Below, in pieces: positions 6,431 through 9,456 of a stretch of 9,456 bases of DNA. Both the position numbers and the translations under genes were made by a program. Source of the DNA: Cyanobacteriota bacterium (lineage in GTDB: Bacteria; Cyanobacteriota; Cyanobacteriia; Phormidesmidales; Phormidesmidaceae); contig JAQCHG010000033.1 of the NCBI GenBank assembly GCA_027619675.1, positions 1 through 9,456 of the forward strand. The letters run 5' to 3'. Under the pieces are notes generated by a model. That model saw only the letters and a list, made by a program, of their open reading frames with translations, searched no databases and was not told the DNA's origin. Positions within the stretch are counted from its first letter, which is position 1, and each line of letters opens with the position of its first letter.

Positions 6431-7936
6431 TTAGGGGGCTGAGGTGAGGAAGTTCGCTGCGCGATCTCGGATTTCAGCCAATTCCGCTGGGGCCATCTTG
6501 TCGAGATTTTTGAGAATGAAGCTCATGCGCCCTTGGGATTGCAGCTTGGCGCGATGGCGATCGAGGAAATCCCAATAAAAGAAATTGAAGGGGCAGGCAT
6601 CTGGTCCCGTGCGCTGTTTGGGATGGTAGCGGCAGCCCCGGCAATAGTCGCTCATGCGGTTTACGTAGTTGGCCGAGGCCGCATAGGGCTTGGAGGCCAG
6701 CACCCCACCATCGGCAAACAGCCCCATGCCCAGTACGTTGGTCTGCATCACCCAGTCGTAGGCGTCGATAAAGGTGGCGTGAAACCAGGATTCCACCTGT
6801 TGGGGCTGCAACCCGGCAATCAGGGCAAAGTTGGCCAAAATCATCAGCCGTTGAATATGGTGGGCGTAGCCTGTGCGCTGCACCTGATCGATCACTTGGT
6901 GCAGGCAGTTCATCGCCGTGTCCCCACTCCAAAACCAGTCGGGTAAGGGGCGATCGTGGTCGAACCAGTTGCGCTGAAAATAGTCTTCCGGCACGTGCCA
7001 GTAGAGGCCGCGCATGTATTCCCGCCAGCCCAGCACTTGGCGAATAAACCCCTCCACACTATTCAGGGGGAGATGACCGTCCTGGAAAGCCTGCTCCACC
7101 GCTGCGATGACTTCCTGGGGATGCAGTAATCCCAAATTCAAATAGGGGGACAGGAGGCCGTGCCACATCGTATCTTCCCCCGTCACCATGGCGTCTTGGT
7201 AGGGGCCAAAGGTGACCAAGCGATGGGTGATGAAGTTCTCTAGCACGGCCAGGGCCTGTTCACGGGTGACGGCCCAGGCAAAGGGGGTGATCTGCCCAAA
7301 GGTGTCCAGGTCCGACCCTTGCACGACGTCGATCACCGCCTGGGTGATCGAGTCCGGTGCAAAGGTCAACGGGGGCGGGGTGTTGAGTCCACCCTTAGGG
7401 GGTTTGCGGTTTTCCTTGTCGAAATTCCATTGCCCCCCGACGGGCTCCTTACCCGCCATCAGCACCTGGAACCGCTTGCGCCCTTCCCGGTAGAAGCTTT
7501 CTAGCAGCAGGCTTTTGCGGGGTGCGGCCCAGGTGTTGAAGTCGCTGACGCTCCAGAGAAATTGATTGTTGGGCAGGATCTCCAGTTCACAGGGTAGATC
7601 CAGGCTGCGGAGGTATTGATCAAAGGGGCGATCGCTGGGGGCCATCACCCGCAGAGTTTTGATCTCCGCCGTTTGTAGCCATTGCCGCAGGGGCGCTTCA
7701 AAATCTGGGGCGATCGCGTAGGTGACGGGCCATCCCGATTGTTTCAGTGCCTCCGCAAAGTGGCGCATGGCGGACCACACCAGCACCAGCTTTTGGGCGT
7801 GGTAGCGGCGCTGCTGACCGTGGTGGCGCGATTCAACCATCAACACCGGGGTTTGGTGGCGATCGCCCTGCCGCGAAGCCAGGGCCGTTTGGCCCAGCGC
7901 CAGCTGATCCCCCAGGACCCATACCCCAATGGTCAT
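6431..7936 (-). CDS. iron-sulfur bacterial cryptochrome/photolyase (PhrB-like, probable (6-4) photolyase)
   Basis: This 501-residue flavoprotein belongs to the FeS-BCP group (COG3046). Characterised members use blue light, FAD, a lumazine antenna and a [4Fe-4S] cluster to repair (6-4) photoproducts, or act as light sensors. The N-terminal Rossmann antenna domain (about 1-130) opens MTIGVWVLGDQL. The helical FAD domain follows, with GEDTMWHGLLSPYLNLGLL (253-271), EGFIRQVLGWREYMRG (295-310), and TGYAHHIQRLM (355-365), where the active-site histidine of (6-4) enzymes would lie. Cluster ligands are Cys344, Cys432, Cys435 and Cys448; the spacings of 88, 3 and 13 match those I recall for Agrobacterium PhrB. 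The start is ATG 7936, with GGGGAG seven to eight bases upstream; an ATG at 7972 would add 12 residues that do not fit the family. The gene is divergent from the glycosyltransferase gene and convergent with the deaminase-family gene. Confidence 0.93.
   Translation of the reverse strand: MTIGVWVLGDQLALGQTALASRQGDRHQTPVLMVESRHHGQQRRYHAQKLVLVWSAMRHFAEALKQSGWPVTYAIAPDFEAPLRQWLQTAEIKTLRVMAPSDRPFDQYLRSLDLPCELEILPNNQFLWSVSDFNTWAAPRKSLLLESFYREGRKRFQVLMAGKEPVGGQWNFDKENRKPPKGGLNTPPPLTFAPDSITQAVIDVVQGSDLDTFGQITPFAWAVTREQALAVLENFITHRLVTFGPYQDAMVTGEDTMWHGLLSPYLNLGLLHPQEVIAAVEQAFQDGHLPLNSVEGFIRQVLGWREYMRGLYWHVPEDYFQRNWFDHDRPLPDWFWSGDTAMNCLHQVIDQVQRTGYAHHIQRLMILANFALIAGLQPQQVESWFHATFIDAYDWVMQTNVLGMGLFADGGVLASKPYAASANYVNRMSDYCRGCRYHPKQRTGPDACPFNFFYWDFLDRHRAKLQSQGRMSFILKNLDKMAPAELAEIRDRAANFLTSAP
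7628..7866. repeat. three HIP1 octamers (GCGATCGC)
   Basis: The palindrome GCGATCGC occurs at 7628-7635, 7710-7717 and 7859-7866, all inside the photolyase gene. Seven more copies lie at 235, 507, 2279, 3956, 5531, 8048 and 8863, about one per kilobase overall. HIP1 is a highly iterated octamer typical of many cyanobacterial genomes and is the main compositional sign of the source. Confidence 0.9.
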
Positions 7937-8004
7937 TGTGTCTCTCCCCGCTTCCGCTTTCCCTTTAACCATGCAACAGGTTCCGGCTGGAAAGGAACGG
8001 TCCA

Positions 8005-8019
8005 GGGGGAGATTCCCCC
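8005..8019. repeat. GC-rich hairpin upstream of the photolyase gene
   Basis: GGGGGA (8005-8010) pairs with TCCCCC (8014-8019) around a three-base loop. It lies about 70 bases upstream of the photolyase start, so it would be in that gene's leader if transcription starts farther upstream. GGTCC(A/T)GG occurs on both sides, at 7999 and 8021. Confidence 0.35.
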
Positions 8020-8058
8020 CGGTCCTGGGGTAGCTTAAGGGTGCATCGCGATCGCGCG

Positions 8059-8083
8059 CCCTAGCGGGTTTTCTAGGCTAGGG
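8059..8083. repeat. perfect 7-bp inverted repeat
   Basis: CCCTAGC (8059-8065) pairs with GCTAGGG (8077-8083) around an 11-base loop containing TTTT. It stands next to a HIP1 site (8048-8055). Its function is unknown. Confidence 0.4.
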
Positions 8084-8122
8084 TCCCCCCGCCGCCAACG
8101 GGAGTTTTCGCTCCTGGTGCGG

Positions 8123-8160
8123 ACCTCCACGAGTGGTCTACCCAGCCTAAATCTGGAGGT
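8123..8160. repeat. perfect 7-bp inverted repeat
   Basis: ACCTCCA (8123-8129) pairs with TGGAGGT (8154-8160), enclosing 24 bases with a short inner TGG/CCA pair. It directly abuts the next palindromic element. Confidence 0.4.
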
Positions 8161-8161
8161 T

Positions 8162-8207
8162 AGAGCGTAAGCGAAACCCAACATGGCCCACTGCCGTTGG
8201 GTGCTCT
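8162..8207. repeat. composite palindrome resembling a cyanobacterial intergenic repeat
   Basis: AGAGC (8162-8166) pairs with GCTCT (8203-8207), ACCCAAC (8176-8182) with GTTGGGT (8196-8202), and GGC (8185-8187) with GCC (8193-8195), giving a long stem with one nine-base bulge. From memory, GTTGGGTTTCGCTTACGCTC-like stretches and the nearby GACGCTCCGCGAAC (8218-8231) resemble short repeats scattered between genes in several cyanobacteria. The assignment as a dispersed repeat is therefore plausible but unproven. Confidence 0.45.
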
Positions 8208-8342
8208 CCTCTCGAAGACGCTCCGCGAACATTGCGTTCTACCCCCCTACCCAAGCCCACAAGTTGAACGCTGACGGACCACTCGCTAACCGGATGATTG
8301 AGCAAGGTTTTATCAGACATGGGTTCAGAAGGATTGCCACCA

Positions 8343-9209
8343 ATGGATGCCGCCCTAAGCCCCTCAACGCTGGCCCAGTGCATTGGCCAAACCTTCATCC
8401 TGGCCTACAAAGAAGACACCACCGTCCTGGCATCCGCCTTAGAACAGGCGGGGCTGCCCTCGCAGGTGGTGCGGCAGGTGCACCAACCGGGCTACGACAC
8501 CTACGCCCGCAGCTATCTGTGCCTGCTCAACCATCGCGCCGCTTGGGAGCGAGCCGCCCAAGCCCAGCAACCCTCCTTGATTGTGGAGGCGGATTTTGTG
8601 CCCGTGCGGCACATGGGTGCCCTGCCCCCCAGCTTTGATCCCCAGGATGACACCCTCGGTATTGCTTGGCTTTATACCTGTGCGCCCCAGGTGTACCGCA
8701 TCACGGACCAGGGCTATGGGGAAGGCTATTCCACCGCCATGGTGGCCTATGTGATCACCCCCCGCAGCGCCCAGGCCATGGTGGACTATGCTGACCAGAT
8801 TGCGGCGGATCCCGGCCCTACTGCCTATTCCCCTTGGGATTCGGGGTTGGACTATTATTTGCGCGATCGCGGCTTTCTCAACTATGTGCCCTTCCGCAAC
8901 TATGGGGAGCATGGCGGCATCTCCAACCCCGAGCACCGTAACTACGTCCACCGCCAGCGCCGTCTTAGTGGTGCCCACCGGGCCGATGTGCTCTACGGTC
9001 CCCTCTGCTTTTTGCCCCCCTACGCCCAGACCCACGCGGGTACCTTCAGCCGTTGGGACTATTTCCAAGGACGGCTGTATGGCCGCATCAAGGGACTGGG
9101 GCGGCTGTTGCTGGGTAAGTATCTGCGGGTGCCCGTCCTCCGCAGCGCCGATCGCCCGTTACCCCTAGCCTGGTTTGCCCTGCGGCGACAACTCACCCTC
9201 CGGCCCTAG
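8343..9209 (+). CDS. GT25-like glycosyltransferase (putative LPS/cell-surface glycan synthesis)
   Basis: This 288-residue protein resembles glycosyltransferase family 25, which adds sugars to lipopolysaccharide cores. The opening strand is IGQTFILAYKED (14-25). SYLCLLNHRAAWE (57-69) matches the family's conserved cysteine/histidine helix. LIVEADFVPV (79-88) stands where the acidic nucleotide-sugar motif (usually L-E-D-D) is expected, here E-A-D. MVAYVITPRSAQAMV (133-147) and SPWDSGLDYYLRD (163-175) match later family blocks. There is no signal peptide or obvious membrane segment, so it probably acts in the cytoplasm. Start choice is uncertain: ATG 8343 has AAGGA nine bases upstream and is preferred, while ATG 8319 and TTG 8298 are in frame. 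It ends 17 bases before the shared terminator stem. The sugar donor and acceptor cannot be told from sequence. Confidence 0.65.
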   Translation: MDAALSPSTLAQCIGQTFILAYKEDTTVLASALEQAGLPSQVVRQVHQPGYDTYARSYLCLLNHRAAWERAAQAQQPSLIVEADFVPVRHMGALPPSFDPQDDTLGIAWLYTCAPQVYRITDQGYGEGYSTAMVAYVITPRSAQAMVDYADQIAADPGPTAYSPWDSGLDYYLRDRGFLNYVPFRNYGEHGGISNPEHRNYVHRQRRLSGAHRADVLYGPLCFLPPYAQTHAGTFSRWDYFQGRLYGRIKGLGRLLLGKYLRVPVLRSADRPLPLAWFALRRQLTLRP

Positions 9210-9226
9210 AGGATGAAGGCCCAATG

Positions 9227-9259
9227 AAAAAAGCCCCCGTCAGCGACGGGGGCTTTTTT
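9227..9259. terminator. perfect bidirectional terminator between the glycosyltransferase gene and psbA
   Basis: AAAAAAGCCCCCGTC (9227-9241) and its exact complement (9245-9259) form a 15-bp stem around the loop AGC. Six T follow the GC core on the plus strand and six on the minus strand. It stands 17 bases after the stop of the plus-strand glycosyltransferase gene and 31 bases after the psbA stop on the minus strand, so it can end both transcripts. Confidence 0.95.
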
Positions 9260-9290
9260 AAAGCAACACAGGTTGCGGTTGGGCTAGGTC

Positions 9291-9456
<166 letters not shown>

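Larger units (their letters stand above)
7937..8342. other. gene-free divergent region rich in short palindromes
   Basis: About 406 bases lie between the divergent photolyase and glycosyltransferase genes. The open frames here are short, overlap each other on opposite strands and match nothing I know. The region contains at least four perfect 6-7 bp stems: GGGGGA/TCCCCC (8005-8019), CCCTAGC/GCTAGGG (8059-8083), ACCTCCA/TGGAGGT (8123-8160) and ACCCAAC/GTTGGGT (8176-8202), plus one HIP1 site at 8048. I found no convincing promoter; the best plus-strand hint is TTGAAC near 8264 with a poor -10. It may hold a structured RNA, cyanobacterial intergenic repeats, or both. Confidence 0.55.

Noticed and set aside
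7937..7972. Start of the photolyase at ATG 7972
   Set aside because: The ATG at 7936 has a GGGGAG site at good distance and gives the family N-terminus; the extra 12 residues do not.
8059..8207. CRISPR array or integron attC sites in the palindrome cluster
   Set aside because: The stems differ in sequence and spacing, with no direct repeat unit and no integrase-type core sites.
8183..8638. 151-residue plus-strand open frame overlapping the 5' half of the glycosyltransferase gene
   Set aside because: It is in a different frame from the motif-bearing protein, and its composition (Arg/Pro/Gly-rich) looks like a shadow.
8439..9068. 209-residue minus-strand open frame
   Set aside because: It lies wholly inside the glycosyltransferase gene in antisense, with repetitive Gly/Val/His composition typical of a GC-rich shadow frame.

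Overview
The window looks like a stretch of a cyanobacterial chromosome. The evidence is a partial psbA gene (photosystem II D1 protein) at the right edge, ten copies of the HIP1 octamer GCGATCGC (at 235, 507, 2279, 3956, 5531, 7628, 7710, 7859, 8048 and 8863), and housekeeping proteins with cyanobacterial-looking sequence. The D1 C-terminal extension is 9 residues, as in green chloroplasts, instead of the roughly 16 of most cyanobacteria. From memory, Prochlorothrix shares this shortened tail, so a Prochlorothrix- or Leptolyngbya-like organism is possible, but this is a guess. Base composition is GC-rich throughout and no gene stands out as foreign.

Layout. 1-616 (minus): a 102-residue small membrane protein of unknown function, followed five bases later by a GNAT acetyltransferase that runs off the left edge. 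617-994: no gene, but several strong inverted repeats. 995-4831 (minus): purA (adenylosuccinate synthetase) -> rplY (ribosomal protein L25/Ctc) -> a kinase-like/P-loop fusion of the aminoglycoside-phosphotransferase type. A good purA promoter lies at 4865-4894. A clear intrinsic terminator after rplY separates the fusion gene from the other two. 5209-6273 (plus): an adenosine-deaminase-family protein, divergent from purA. 6274-6430: three hairpins between convergent genes. 6431-7936 (minus): an iron-sulfur bacterial cryptochrome/photolyase with all four cluster cysteines. 7937-8342: a divergent gene-free region full of short palindromes. 8343-9209 (plus): a GT25-like glycosyltransferase. 9227-9259: a perfect two-way terminator shared with psbA (9291-9456, minus, partial).

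How the genes relate. purA makes AMP from IMP, and the divergent deaminase-family gene may act on adenine compounds, so this pair could be a small purine interconversion locus; that link is inference. The photolyase and psbA both concern light, but they are separate transcription units with an unrelated glycosyltransferase between them. I see no mobile element, CRISPR array, tRNA or rRNA, and no clear evidence of a new multi-gene system. The points most worth a second look are the altered TDD motif of the deaminase, the shortened D1 tail, and the two structured gene-free regions.
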